DNA of 64,000 nt from Chloroflexota bacterium (GCA_016860845.1 BOKF01000007.1:258868-322867); one strand, 5' to 3'; shown: positions 41,422 through 50,178, counted from the first letter of the stretch. Notes: generated by a model not told the origin, from the letters alone. Made by a program: numbers and translations.

Positions 41422-42420
41422 ATGATGAAAGACACTCTGCGCTTAAGCCTGCTTTGTTTGCTCCTACTCTTTTCTATTGCCTGCACTCCCTTAGGGGATG
41501 AAACGAAACCAAGACCGGCGGATTTCAGTCTCCAATACCATTGGTCGGAGAGCGCCTTGCCGCCGCCTTATCACTACGAGTACACCCTTCACCTCGGCCC
41601 CGGCTCGCAAGGGCTTATTGAGTTCTGGCCGGACTATCCCAATCCTGGCATACCGATTTGGACCGAAACCTTTGAGTTAAAGGCGGGGGATTTAGAAAAG
41701 CTGTATACCCTTTTGCAAGCGAAAGGGTTGCTTGAAGCGCAGGAGCGATCCAGCCAGGGACCGCCGCCCGGCGCTCCAGCCGATGGGCTGCAAGTGACGG
41801 TGCAGGGCCGCCAGATTTCGCTGCCCAGCTATGTTGCCGGCGAGAAGGAAGCCGAAGGCATTGCCGAAGTGTACGAAGCAGTCAAGGCGCAGGTACCGGA
41901 GCCGATTTGGACTAAACTGATGGGGCAGTATGAGCAGTACCAGCAAGATTTCTTGGCCGGGCGACAGCCTGCGGGGAACACCTTCACACCGACCCCTACC
42001 CGCACTAGTGTTCCAACAGGAACGAATGAGGTGATTGAGATTGACGGCTTTGAGGGGGTCATCTTCTCGGCCGAGAATGCGGAGACGACAGGTGTGGCTA
42101 ACCAGGGTGAGACTTACTGGACGCCCTCACCGGCTGGTGTCTTAGCTTTGGAAAAACAGCTTGGCCCGTACTTGCAGGAGACCGCCCCGCAAGACTATCC
42201 AGGCCCTCTCAGAGGATTGTCTGAATACAAACGGCAATATGTAGGTCTTTTGGTCAACGAGCAGCAATTCATCCTGGTGAACTTTTTCTGCAGTGCCCAC
42301 GGAATTGCCTGACAGCACGAATTTGTGTCTGTCGCCGATGGCGGCTCCTGCTACTTCGAGGTCAAGTACGAGGTAGAAACAGGCGATTTCTCAGCTTTAT
42401 CCATCCATGGGGAGTCATAA
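41422..42420 (+). CDS. Lipoprotein with in-frame UGA (pseudogene, read-through or selenoprotein)
   Basis: The ATG at 41422 follows AGGAATAA and opens a lipoprotein signal ending FSIAC (lipidated Cys21). A domain with IEFWPDYPNPGIPIWTE and a Pro/Thr-rich linker (NTFTPTPTRTSVPTGT) follow. The frame meets UGA at 42310-42312 (codon 297) after FFCSAHGIA and continues in frame for 35 residues (QHEFVSVADGGSCYFEVKYE...) to TAA at 42418. That tail looks like a genuine conserved end. From memory, related proteins seem to have Trp at this point, so a TGG-to-TGA nonsense mutation is the simplest reading. A 6-bp hairpin 18 bases after the UGA keeps recoding possible. Confidence 0.65.
42331..42345 (+). promoter_or_regulatory. 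Hairpin after the UGA of the lipoprotein gene
   Basis: GTCGCC (42331-42336) and GGCGGC (42340-42345) form six pairs, one of them G-T, with a GAT loop that starts 25 bases after the UGA. Spacing and loop size match the two SECIS candidates near 14 kb, but the stem is weaker. Confidence 0.35.
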
Positions 42421-42458
42421 ACGTCAAGCTGGGGGTGAAACAGCAAAAAGTGACACCA

Positions 42459-42608
42459 TTAACTTGACAATGTCACATTAAAAAAATGGCTCACGGATGA
42501 ACACAGATTTACACGGATAAGGTTAAAAATTATAAAAATCTGTGTTTATCCGTGTTAATTTGTGAGCTAACTTACCCGGTACGTTTAAATGTGACATTGT
42601 CGAATTAA
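42459..42608. mobile_element. MITE-like element with long inverted arms
   Basis: ACAATGTCACATT (42467-42479) and AATGTGACATTGT (42588-42600) are perfect inverted copies. Inner arms around GGCTCAC / GTGAGCT and AACACAGATTT / AAATCTGTGTT continue the symmetry, so most of the 150 bases can fold on itself. No ORF is present. It lies between the convergent lipoprotein and Ldh2 genes. Confidence 0.65.
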
Positions 42609-42617
42609 AAGACTCGC

Positions 42618-43712
42618 TTAACGACCCATAGGGGTAGGCGGAGAAACCCTTAACTTTTCCGACCAGGGCTGTAGGCTCGGCAGGATTGTGGGATACAAGG
42701 CGACGCCTTGCTCAACCTGCTCGGCCCGCAGCCGGAGCGCCCGGCTTCCCGGCAGACGAACCGGCGGGCTGCCCGGTTTGGGTGCGTTGTTGCGACAAGC
42801 CTCGGCCAGCCATTCTGTTTCCCTGAGGAAATTTTCTCGCCCCCCAAAAGCGGCCGGGTCAATCACTTGCAGCAACACCGAAGCCCCCCATTGCTGCGGC
42901 TGCTCCGAGCGGCCATGCCCCGCCAGCGCCGAAGTCAGGGCTTCGACCAAAAGACCCAAAGCGAAGCCTTTATAGCCCAGATCAGTTGCCCCAAGCGGTA
43001 GAATAGACCCAGGCGGGTCAGTAAACAGATCAGCCGGATTATCACTCACCTTGCCCTGGTTATCCAAAAGCCAGGGGCCGGGAAGTCGCTGCCCGGTCTG
43101 CTGTAATCGCCCGACAAGGCTCAGGCTGGTGGTGGACATACTTATATCGAGAATAATCGGTTCACCCAGGGTGGGTATCCCGGCCGCCACCGGATTAGGG
43201 GTATACAGCGGCTGAGTACCACCATAGGGGGCGACCACTTTACCGGCAGGATCGGATGAAAGCAGGAGAATGAGCAAGCCCTGATCGGTGACTCTTTTAA
43301 GATAAGCCGCCAAACAGGCAATGTGATGGCTCTGCTGGATCGCCACCGTAACCACAGGATGAAGCTTAATTCGCTCACAGGCCAGGTCTATGGCTTTGAC
43401 CACCAGCCAGGGGCCAGGCAGGTAGCGGCCATGCCAGGTGATGGCTGCCCCCCGATCGGTGATAATTTCCGGCTCGCCGGCGGTGGCCATCGAGCCTGCT
43501 TCCAATTCCCGGAGATAGACGGCGAGGAGTTGCAAGCCGTGGGTAGAATGTCCGAGCAGATCGGCTTCCACCAAAACTTCAGCAACAGTGTTAGCGCGCT
43601 CTGGAGCAAGCCCGGCCCTTTGTAATAACTCGCTGGACCATTTTATTAAATCTGTGGCGGCATAGCGCTCTGCTTGAAGCCCCTGGATTTGTTCGTTTGT
43701 CACTTGTTCCAC
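42618..43712 (-). CDS. Ldh2-family malate/L-lactate-type dehydrogenase
   Basis: This gene encodes 364 residues from a GTG at 43712, with AGGAG six bases upstream. The protein belongs to the Ldh2/YlbC/AllD family, which reduces 2-oxo acids with NAD(P)H and is unrelated to ordinary Rossmann lactate dehydrogenases. LLGHSTHGLQLL holds the catalytic His and the typical GHxSHG-like turn; IPTLGEPIILDISMSTTSLS is the nucleotide-binding strand. GYKGFALGLLVEALTSAL is a family signature. The gene follows the transhydrogenase gene in the same direction with a 19-base gap, suggesting that it supplies or consumes the hydroxyacid used by that enzyme. Confidence 0.88.
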   Translation of the reverse strand: MEQVTNEQIQGLQAERYAATDLIKWSSELLQRAGLAPERANTVAEVLVEADLLGHSTHGLQLLAVYLRELEAGSMATAGEPEIITDRGAAITWHGRYLPGPWLVVKAIDLACERIKLHPVVTVAIQQSHHIACLAAYLKRVTDQGLLILLLSSDPAGKVVAPYGGTQPLYTPNPVAAGIPTLGEPIILDISMSTTSLSLVGRLQQTGQRLPGPWLLDNQGKVSDNPADLFTDPPGSILPLGATDLGYKGFALGLLVEALTSALAGHGRSEQPQQWGASVLLQVIDPAAFGGRENFLRETEWLAEACRNNAPKPGSPPVRLPGSRALRLRAEQVEQGVALYPTILPSLQPWSEKLRVSPPTPMGR

Positions 43713-43731
43713 TGTTATCTCCTGGAACTAT

Positions 43732-45009
43732 TTACCAACAGGTCAGCGAATCTAGAAAAAGCTGTTTGAGGTCCTCAGCACTGGCCGGGCGAGGGGATAA
43801 CTTGGTCACGCGATGCTGGGGCAGTGTCCCGGCCACCAACTGCTCTACGTCCTCCGGTCCAAAACCGACCGCGCTTAACCCATTGGGCATCCCCGTCCGG
43901 CGCATCAAATCAATTACGGCCCCGGCCAGCAAATCGCCGGCGCCGGACGGGTCGGCCCCGGCAACGTCTACCCCCATTAACCGGGCTGCGTCCAGGTGGC
44001 GCTGCGGGTTGACCGGTGCAGTAAAGCGGAAGACGGCCGGCGCGTTCAAAATGACTGACATCCCGTGCGGAATGATGGGATGAGCGGAGGTGTACCCTTC
44101 CGGTTTGAAAGCGCGGACCATCCCGGAGACCGGGTAGGACATGCCGTGGGGCAGATGCACCCCGGCATTCCCAAAACCAACCCCGGCAAAGGCCGCCGCC
44201 AGGAGCATCTGCCCGCGCGCCTCATCATCTTCAGGATCGTCAATGGCCTGGATCAGGTTTTGGGAAACGATTTCGATGGCCCGTGCGGCCCAGATATCGC
44301 TGATGGGGTTGGAACCCTGGTAGGCCGGCCGCAGGCTGAGCTGTTCGGGCGCGGGTCGCTGGTTGTAGGGGAGCGCGGTCATCGACTCCAGGGCGTGGCT
44401 GAGCACGTCCAGCCCGCTGCACGCGGCGACCATCTTGGGCAAAGTGCGGGTGTTATCGGGATCAATGATGCCCATCACCGGGCGCAGGGCGCGATGGGCA
44501 ATCCCGGTTTTGGCGTGCATTTCCAGGAAATCAAAAATCGCTACCCCGGTTGTTTCGCTGCCGGTGCCGGCGGTGGTCGGTATGGCAATTAAGGGTTTCA
44601 GGCGTCCGGGTACGGGCTGTCCTTGGCCAATCGGGGGGTTGACGTAGGTCAGGAAATCCGCCGGGTAGGTGGCGTATAAGTTGGCGGCTTTAGCCGTGTC
44701 CATACTGGAACCACCGCCGACGGCGACATAGCCATCGAAATTCCCCTCCGTGGCGAATTGAATCGCCTCCTTGAATGAGATATCGGTTGGCTCGACCCGC
44801 ACCTGGTCGAACAGAACGGCGTCAAGGCCCTCCGCACGCAAGGCGGTCAGGGTCACAGCAACCGGCTCCAGAGGGGCCAGGTTAGGATCGGTCACGACCA
44901 TGACCCGCCGGGCGCCAAACTGTTTCAGATCATGGCCGACCTCGCGCGTCGCACCGGGGCCGAATTTGATGCTGGACGTATCCATGGTAAATATGGTTTC
45001 AAACGTCAT
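43732..45009 (-). CDS. Hydroxyacid-oxoacid transhydrogenase (HOT/ADHFE1-type iron alcohol dehydrogenase)
   Basis: This 425-residue group III iron-containing dehydrogenase is close to human ADHFE1. The cofactor loop is AVGGGSSMDTAKAANL. The metal-site histidines lie in GVHLPHGMSYPVSG and HPIIPHGMSV, and PTTAGTGSETTGVAIF is the usual family stretch. These enzymes move a hydride from 4-hydroxybutyrate (or another hydroxyacid) to 2-oxoglutarate through a tightly bound nicotinamide, making 2-hydroxyglutarate. An Ldh2-type dehydrogenase encoded next could oxidise the hydroxyacid product and close a cycle. The two-gene operon starts 191 bases from the divergent TPM-domain gene's repeats. Confidence 0.87.
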   Translation of the reverse strand: MTFETIFTMDTSSIKFGPGATREVGHDLKQFGARRVMVVTDPNLAPLEPVAVTLTALRAEGLDAVLFDQVRVEPTDISFKEAIQFATEGNFDGYVAVGGGSSMDTAKAANLYATYPADFLTYVNPPIGQGQPVPGRLKPLIAIPTTAGTGSETTGVAIFDFLEMHAKTGIAHRALRPVMGIIDPDNTRTLPKMVAACSGLDVLSHALESMTALPYNQRPAPEQLSLRPAYQGSNPISDIWAARAIEIVSQNLIQAIDDPEDDEARGQMLLAAAFAGVGFGNAGVHLPHGMSYPVSGMVRAFKPEGYTSAHPIIPHGMSVILNAPAVFRFTAPVNPQRHLDAARLMGVDVAGADPSGAGDLLAGAVIDLMRRTGMPNGLSAVGFGPEDVEQLVAGTLPQHRVTKLSPRPASAEDLKQLFLDSLTCW

Positions 45010-45200
45010 TGTTTTTACCTGCCTGTTAATGGATTGGGAAATATAAAAGCATTCTGGGCAGAAAACTCAACGGGGTGAATTCCATTCGATTGGCCTTTTC
45101 TGCCATAAAGATGCCTCTCTTCGCCCGAATCCTAACGTCATCTGCGCCATTGCGCAAATTATCCTGGCTGCACGGATGAGGCTACCAACTTTTCCGCTTC

Positions 45201-45244
45201 GTAACGCTGCCCGTAACGATCAGTAGATACCTTCAGGCTAAACT
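45201..45244 (+). promoter_or_regulatory. GTAACG direct repeat with TAAACT (locus 3)
   Basis: GTAACG at 45201 and 45213 (12-base period) is followed exactly 20 bases later by TAAACT (45239-45244), as at 41315. CTGCCC between the repeats also resembles CTGACC at that locus. The start of the TPM-domain gene is about 30 bases further on. Confidence 0.6.
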
Positions 45245-45275
45245 ATGGACAGTAACACCCTTACCGGAAAGGATC

Positions 45276-46097
45276 ATGCGTATGAGAAAGATGCTTGGCT
45301 TTTTGTTTGGCCTGCTGGTGAGCCTGTGGTTAGGAGTCTCCCTGGCCGTGGCCCAATCCGGTTACCCCCAACCCACCGACCCCTACATCAATGACTTGGC
45401 TCATCTATTGAACGAGAGTGATGCGGCCAGTATCACTAAACTGCTCAATGAACTCAAACGCCAAAGAGGCATCGAAGCGACAGTCGTCACCCTCAACTCG
45501 ATCCACGATTACCCCACCGGCGATGAAACTATCGAAGCCTTTGCCACCCACCTTTTCAACACCTGGGGCATTGGCGACAAGGCCAACCACAAGGGGGTGC
45601 TGATTTTGGTGGCGGTGCAAGACCGTAAAGTGCGGATTGAGCTAGGGACCGGCTATGAAAGCCAGTATAATGACGAGATGCAGCAGATCATCAACGAGCA
45701 CATGCTCCCGGCTTTCAAACAGGGTGATTACAGCCGCGGTCTCTACCAGGGGACCAGAGCGATTATAGCGACTCTGACCGGCGTTTGGCCGCCCGATGAG
45801 CGGCCGGTTCAATCAAGGGGTGGGGGCAGTAATGTGCCGGTCACGGGGGTCTCGTCGCGCCAACAGAGTGACAACCGGATGGGGATTTTTCTCTTTGGCG
45901 CCTTTGTGGTGATCGTCGGCTATTTGATTCTGGCGCACATTTTTGGTTGGCCGGTAGGGAACAGCCGGTCTGATGATGATGACAATCACCCTTCATGGTC
46001 GTCTCGGTCCAGCAGCAGCCATTCCAGTAGCTCTTCCAGTAACAATTCATTTGGCGGCGGCCGCTCGTCAGGCGGGGGGGCCAGCGGCAGTTGGTAG
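45276..46097 (+). CDS. TPM-domain membrane protein (YgcG-like)
   Basis: This 273-residue protein has a signal peptide (LFGLLVSLWLGVSLAVAQ). Then follows a TPM_phosphatase domain from about residue 33 (YINDLAHLLNESDAASITK, GIEATVVTLNSIHDY, VLILVAVQDRKVRIELGTGYE). A membrane helix lies near 208-226, and a Ser/Gly-rich tail ends GGASGSW, the classical YgcG ending. Such proteins are thought to act in membrane-protein quality control and photosystem repair in plants, with weak phosphatase activity. The promoter region carries the GTAACG direct repeat. Four bases separate the gene end from the convergent tupC gene. Confidence 0.87.
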   Translation: MRMRKMLGFLFGLLVSLWLGVSLAVAQSGYPQPTDPYINDLAHLLNESDAASITKLLNELKRQRGIEATVVTLNSIHDYPTGDETIEAFATHLFNTWGIGDKANHKGVLILVAVQDRKVRIELGTGYESQYNDEMQQIINEHMLPAFKQGDYSRGLYQGTRAIIATLTGVWPPDERPVQSRGGGSNVPVTGVSSRQQSDNRMGIFLFGAFVVIVGYLILAHIFGWPVGNSRSDDDDNHPSWSSRSSSSHSSSSSSNNSFGGGRSSGGGASGSW

Positions 46098-46101
46098 CGT
46101 T

Positions 46102-46842
46102 TTAATAAACCATCTCGCCGCGGACAAAGGCGGCGGTGCGCGGGTCGGAGGGGGTCTCAAAAAAGGTCGAGGTAGCGGCAATTTCCACCAGGCGACCCTC
46201 CAGGAGCAGGCTGGTGCGATGGGCCAGCCGCTTGGCCTGAAAAACGTTGTGGGTGACCAGCACCACCGTCGTACCCTTCTGACGATTTTCCTCAGCCACA
46301 ATATCCTCAATCAGCTTGACATTGTAGGGATCAAGGTTGGCCGTGGGTTCGTCGAGCAGCAGCACGGTTGGCTGAATGACCAGGGCACGGGCCAGAGCCA
46401 CTCGCTGCGCTTCACCGCCGCTTAAGGTGCGAGCTGACTGGTGGGCCAGTTTGCTCAGGCCAACCCGTTCCAGGGCCTCCGTCACGGCCCGGTCAATGAT
46501 CTTTTTATCCTGGCCGCGCACTTTCAGGCCATAGGCCACGTTGGCGGCCACGGAGCGATTGAGCAGCACCGGGGTTTGGAAGACGGTCGTCACCTGGCGG
46601 CGCGTCTCCAACGGCAGGGTGCTTCCGTTCGGGGAACTCTGTTCAAAGGTCAGGTCGCCGTTGGTGGGCCGCTCCAAAAAGTTGAGCAGGCGCAGCAAGG
46701 TACTCTTTCCCGTGCCGCTGGGGCCGACAATAGCCAGAATTTCACCCTCATAAATCTCCAGCCAATCTATCTGGACGATGGGGCGGCCATTATAACTCTG
46801 GGTCAGATTGCAAAGTTGATAAATCACTCGACCGGCCATCAA
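46102..46842 (-). CDS. tupC: Tungstate ABC transporter ATPase TupC
   Basis: This 246-residue ABC ATPase has Walker A VGPSGTGKSTLL, signature LSGGEAQRVALARAL and Walker B TVLLLDEPTANLD, with the Q-loop and H-loop (LVTHNVFQAKRL) intact. It is the third gene of a minus-strand operon with the permease (46854) and the tungstate-binding protein (47643), so the substrate is probably tungstate rather than molybdate, because the binding protein has the TupA signature. The start is 11 bases from the permease stop. It energises uptake by hydrolysing ATP at the inner face of the membrane. Confidence 0.9.
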   Translation of the reverse strand: MMAGRVIYQLCNLTQSYNGRPIVQIDWLEIYEGEILAIVGPSGTGKSTLLRLLNFLERPTNGDLTFEQSSPNGSTLPLETRRQVTTVFQTPVLLNRSVAANVAYGLKVRGQDKKIIDRAVTEALERVGLSKLAHQSARTLSGGEAQRVALARALVIQPTVLLLDEPTANLDPYNVKLIEDIVAEENRQKGTTVVLVTHNVFQAKRLAHRTSLLLEGRLVEIAATSTFFETPSDPRTAAFVRGEMVY

Positions 46843-46853
46843 ATTGTCACCTG

Positions 46854-47552
46854 CTACCTGTTAATATCCCGACCCTGCAAGTGGGTCATCATAAAATTCG
46901 TACAGAAAGATAGAATGAGCAAAATAATACCCAGGGCAATGGCCAAATCGAAATTCCCTTTCTGCGTTTCCAAAATTATCGCGCTGGTCAGGGTACGGGT
47001 TTTCCCGGCGATATTGCCGCCGGTCAACATGACCGCGCCCACCTCGGAAATGACCGCGCCAAAGCCGGCTGCCATCGAGACGATCACGCCCACCCGGGCC
47101 TCCAGCAAAATAGCCACGGTCGCCTGCCAATCGGTAGCGCCCAACGCCCGTAACTGCTGCCGCAGATTAGGATTGACGCTCATCACCGCCGCCATGGTAA
47201 AACCGGCCACCAGGGGAAAAGCGATGATGGTCTGAGCTACGCTCATCGCTCTAGGGGTGAACAGCCAGCCCAAGGGGCCAAAGGGGCCGCTGCGAGAGAA
47301 CATCAAATAGACAAACAGACCGATAACCACCGGCGGAAAGCCCATCCCGGTGTAAAGCAGGGCCATCACCAGCCGCCGCCCGGGGAACCGCTTCAACCCC
47401 AGGAACGCGCCCAGGGGAATGCCTACCAGGGAACTAAACAACAGCGACACCCCGGCGATCAGCAGCGATAACCAGATGACTTCATACAGCGCCGGGCTGA
47501 ACCCAAAGATCAGTTCAAAAGCCTGGATGAATCCTTGAAATAAATCGTTCAT
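46854..47552 (-). CDS. tupB: Tungstate ABC transporter permease TupB
   Basis: This 232-residue permease has about five to six helices. The binding-protein-dependent EAA region reads QLRALGATDWQATVAILLEARVG, the ATPase contact loop, and MVSLLFSSLVGIPLGAFLG-type helices precede it. LLYTGMGFPPVVIGLFVYL is typical of TupB/CysT-like permeases. The gene sits between tupA and tupC. A repeat-rich spacer of 90 bases, with a (TCTATCT)-type tract, separates it from tupA. Confidence 0.9.
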   Translation of the reverse strand: MNDLFQGFIQAFELIFGFSPALYEVIWLSLLIAGVSLLFSSLVGIPLGAFLGLKRFPGRRLVMALLYTGMGFPPVVIGLFVYLMFSRSGPFGPLGWLFTPRAMSVAQTIIAFPLVAGFTMAAVMSVNPNLRQQLRALGATDWQATVAILLEARVGVIVSMAAGFGAVISEVGAVMLTGGNIAGKTRTLTSAIILETQKGNFDLAIALGIILLILSFCTNFMMTHLQGRDINR

Positions 47553-47566
47553 GGCCCTGTGAGGAG

Positions 47567-47617
47567 GATAGAAGATAGTAGATGGTAGATGATAATTGCT
47601 ATCCTCTATCTTCTATC
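47567..47617. repeat. Low-complexity inverted repeat between tupA and tupB
   Basis: GATAGAAGATAG (47567-47578) and CTATCTTCTATC (47606-47617) are perfect inverted copies, and CTATCTTCTATCTTCTATTCC-like words continue for another 20 bases. It could form a hairpin that tunes expression of the distal genes. Confidence 0.65.
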
Positions 47618-47642
47618 TTCTATTCCATCCTCTATCCTCTAA

Positions 47643-48836
47643 TTACTGCGGTTTAGCTGCGTTCCAGGCGGTCGAGTCGGGCACAAAAAGAGGCTGGCCA
47701 AATTTATCCGCCCCAAACTGGCTGATCAAGGTTTGCGTCTCCAGCGAGGTCATCCATTCGACAAAGGCATGCGCTCCCGCCGCGTTGACACTGGGGCACT
47801 TCTCCGGGTTTACTTCAATGACCCCATAAGGATTGAACAGACGCGAATCGCCTTCGACCAAAATCTCCAACTCCGTCCCTTCCAGCTTGCGGGCCAGGTA
47901 GGTCGCCCGGTCGCTGAGGGTGTAGGCCTGCTGTTCGTTGGCGATGGTCAGCACGGCGCCCATCCCCTGTCCCACCGACTGGTACCAGTCGCCTTCGGGG
48001 CGCTTGTAGGGCTTGGTCGGGTCCACATCGGCAGCTTCAATCAGGGTCAAGCCCGTCGCTTCCCACAAGCTTTGCTCTTTGGTGTGCGTGCCGGAATTGT
48101 CGCCCCGCGAAATGAACGGACTTTGGGTTTCGGAAATTTTGATCAGGGCAGCGCCGGCGTCGGTCATTCCTTTAATTCCGGCCGGGTCTGAGGCCGGACC
48201 AACGATGACAAAGTCGTTGTACATCACATCTTGCCGGTTGATTCCCGCGCCATCGGCCACAAAGGCATCTTCCTGCTTGCGAGCGTGGACCAGCACCACG
48301 TCGGCGTCGCAGTTGCGGCCCAATTCGATGGACTGGCCCGTACCGACGGCGATCACTTCCACATCCGCGCCGTAGCGGGTTTCAAAATCGGGCAGGATTA
48401 CGTCCAGCAAGCCAGAGTCCTGGGTGCTGGTGGTAGTCGCCAAAACCAGCCGGCCGACCTGCTGCCCGGTCGGCTGAGCGGGTGAGACCGCTACTTCCGG
48501 CGCGGCCAGCGAGCGCTCCAGTAAAGCTTCAGCGTCGGCAGGGCTGGGGACGCACAATTTCCAGCCAACTTCGATGACATCCACATTTTCGATGGCGGCA
48601 AAGCTGCTGTCTTCGGCATTTTTGGCATTGGTGGCTTCGGCAATGGCCGGGTAGGCCAGCACATCGCCATACGCTTTTTCGGCGATTTTCGACAGCCAGT
48701 CGTCGGCCTGGACAACAACCTCCTGCTCGCAAACGACCGCGCCTTGTAACGGCGGCGCAGCGATAGCCGCCGGAACCAGGCTGCCGAGAATGAGCGCCAA
48801 CAGAACAAACACGAAAAGAAATCTTTTGATTTGCAT
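47643..48836 (-). CDS. tupA: Tungstate-binding protein TupA with an N-terminal LysM-like domain
   Basis: This 397-residue secreted protein starts with a signal peptide (about 1-27). Residues about 40-98 form a LysM-like domain (VVVQADDWLSKIAEKAYGD... ENVDVIEVGWKLCVP). A linker leads to the periplasmic-binding domain beginning near residue 130 with LATTTSTQDSGLLDVILPDFE, the TupA signature that binds tungstate with very high affinity. FISRGDNSGTHTKEQSLW and GDWYQSVGQGMGAVLTIANE are further family segments. LysM usually binds glycans such as peptidoglycan, so the fusion may tether the binding protein to the wall. The same LysM type, split by a Met-rich insert, occurs at 7713. Confidence 0.9.
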   Translation of the reverse strand: MQIKRFLFVFVLLALILGSLVPAAIAAPPLQGAVVCEQEVVVQADDWLSKIAEKAYGDVLAYPAIAEATNAKNAEDSSFAAIENVDVIEVGWKLCVPSPADAEALLERSLAAPEVAVSPAQPTGQQVGRLVLATTTSTQDSGLLDVILPDFETRYGADVEVIAVGTGQSIELGRNCDADVVLVHARKQEDAFVADGAGINRQDVMYNDFVIVGPASDPAGIKGMTDAGAALIKISETQSPFISRGDNSGTHTKEQSLWEATGLTLIEAADVDPTKPYKRPEGDWYQSVGQGMGAVLTIANEQQAYTLSDRATYLARKLEGTELEILVEGDSRLFNPYGVIEVNPEKCPSVNAAGAHAFVEWMTSLETQTLISQFGADKFGQPLFVPDSTAWNAAKPQ

Positions 48837-48921
48837 AGCCTAAAATCCTTTCTTCTTATCTCCTTATTGATTTATTTGAATGAGCGCCTCAATGACACTC
48901 ACTACCCAACAAGCTTGGTCG

Positions 48922-50016
48922 TTATTCCACCCACTGCACCCGGCCTGTTTCGCGGACTTCGTACCCCCCCAGCGCGGTCATGTCCGCTTTGGCGGTATCG
49001 GTCGCCAGCCAGTGCGCCAGGGCCTGAACGGGTGAAGCGCTCCACACCTCCGCCGGAATGACCAGGTCGTACCGCTCCAGGGTTAAGGGAATGAAACGCA
49101 GCCCAAAAGCCAGAGCCGCGGCCTCGACCCCCAGCCCCACATCGGCCTGGCCTTCGGCAATCATCTGGGCCACTTCGGAGTGGGTAGATTTTTCCTGCTC
49201 ATAGCCGGGCAGTTGCTCCGGGGTTATCCCCAATTGGTGCAGGTGGGCGTCAAGCCAGACCCGTGTGCCGGCGCCACGCTGGCGATTGATAAAGCGCAGG
49301 CCGGAGTGGGCCAGCTCTTCCAGAGTGGACACTACCGCCGGGTTCGTCGTGGAAACGATAAAACCCAGGCGGCGATGGGCTAGGGTCAACAAGGCGACCC
49401 GCTGCCCCGGCAGCAGCCGCCGGACAAAGGGGATGTTGTAGGTATCGCTCTCCTCGTCCCACAGGTGGCAGCCGGCCAGATCAGCCTCGCCCTCGGCCAG
49501 GGCAATCAAGCCGCCCAAACTGCCGGTGAAGGTTAGTTGGGGCGTCTCACCGGGGGCAAAGTCGGCAAACCGGGCGGCGATGAGGGCCACTGCCGGGTCG
49601 TGGCTGCCGACAAAGCGCAGGCGCTGCTCCGCAAGCTGAACGTGGGTATGGTTTAGGGTCCGCCAGCGATCCAGGGCAATCCGTACCGCCTGTTCCGCTT
49701 CAAGCGGGGTATAACCTGCCGTCAGCGCCTCCAGCAGAAACGCCTCAGCCCGATGCACCAGGGCGGCCCGGCGCAGCGGTGTCTCCAGCGTGGCCGGGAT
49801 GGCCGCCATCACGTGAGTCCCCTGGCCGGGGCGGCTGGTCACCAATCCCTGGCGGGCCAACTCCTCGTAGGCCCGTTGAATCGTGCCGATGGTGCAGTTC
49901 CAGCGAGCGGCCATCTCGCGCACCGAAGGCAGCCGGTCGCCGGGATGGAGGACCTCATTGCGTATATCCTGCCGGATGGTCTCGGCAATTTGGTAATAAA
50001 GATAGCTCCTGTCCAT
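48922..50016 (-). CDS. GntR-type regulator with PBP-like effector domain (tungstate/molybdate type)
   Basis: This 364-residue protein has an N-terminal GntR winged helix (residues about 5-72, LHPGDRLPSVREMAARW, GTIQRAYEELARQGLV). The C-terminal two thirds resemble a periplasmic-binding-protein fold (PF12727-like) found in transcription factors of molybdate and tungstate systems: FTGSLGGLIALAEGEADLAGCHLWDEES and FINRQRGAGTRVWLDAHL. It is probably the oxyanion-sensing regulator of the tup operon, which starts 85 bases downstream on the same strand. A sigma-70-like promoter lies at 50179-50207. Confidence 0.85.
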   Translation of the reverse strand: MDRSYLYYQIAETIRQDIRNEVLHPGDRLPSVREMAARWNCTIGTIQRAYEELARQGLVTSRPGQGTHVMAAIPATLETPLRRAALVHRAEAFLLEALTAGYTPLEAEQAVRIALDRWRTLNHTHVQLAEQRLRFVGSHDPAVALIAARFADFAPGETPQLTFTGSLGGLIALAEGEADLAGCHLWDEESDTYNIPFVRRLLPGQRVALLTLAHRRLGFIVSTTNPAVVSTLEELAHSGLRFINRQRGAGTRVWLDAHLHQLGITPEQLPGYEQEKSTHSEVAQMIAEGQADVGLGVEAAALAFGLRFIPLTLERYDLVIPAEVWSASPVQALAHWLATDTAKADMTALGGYEVRETGRVQWVE

Positions 50017-50178
50017 GCTGCCGATACCTGTCTATAGTTGGGCCGACCTGATAATCTGGATCTCTAAAAGCATTGTTGAGGGAATAGGGATCGCTTCGTG
50101 AGTAGTTGCAAGTAAAATCAATCGCGACCGCTGGTGCATGCTGGCACCTCAAAAGAGATGTATATTTGAGAGGATGCA

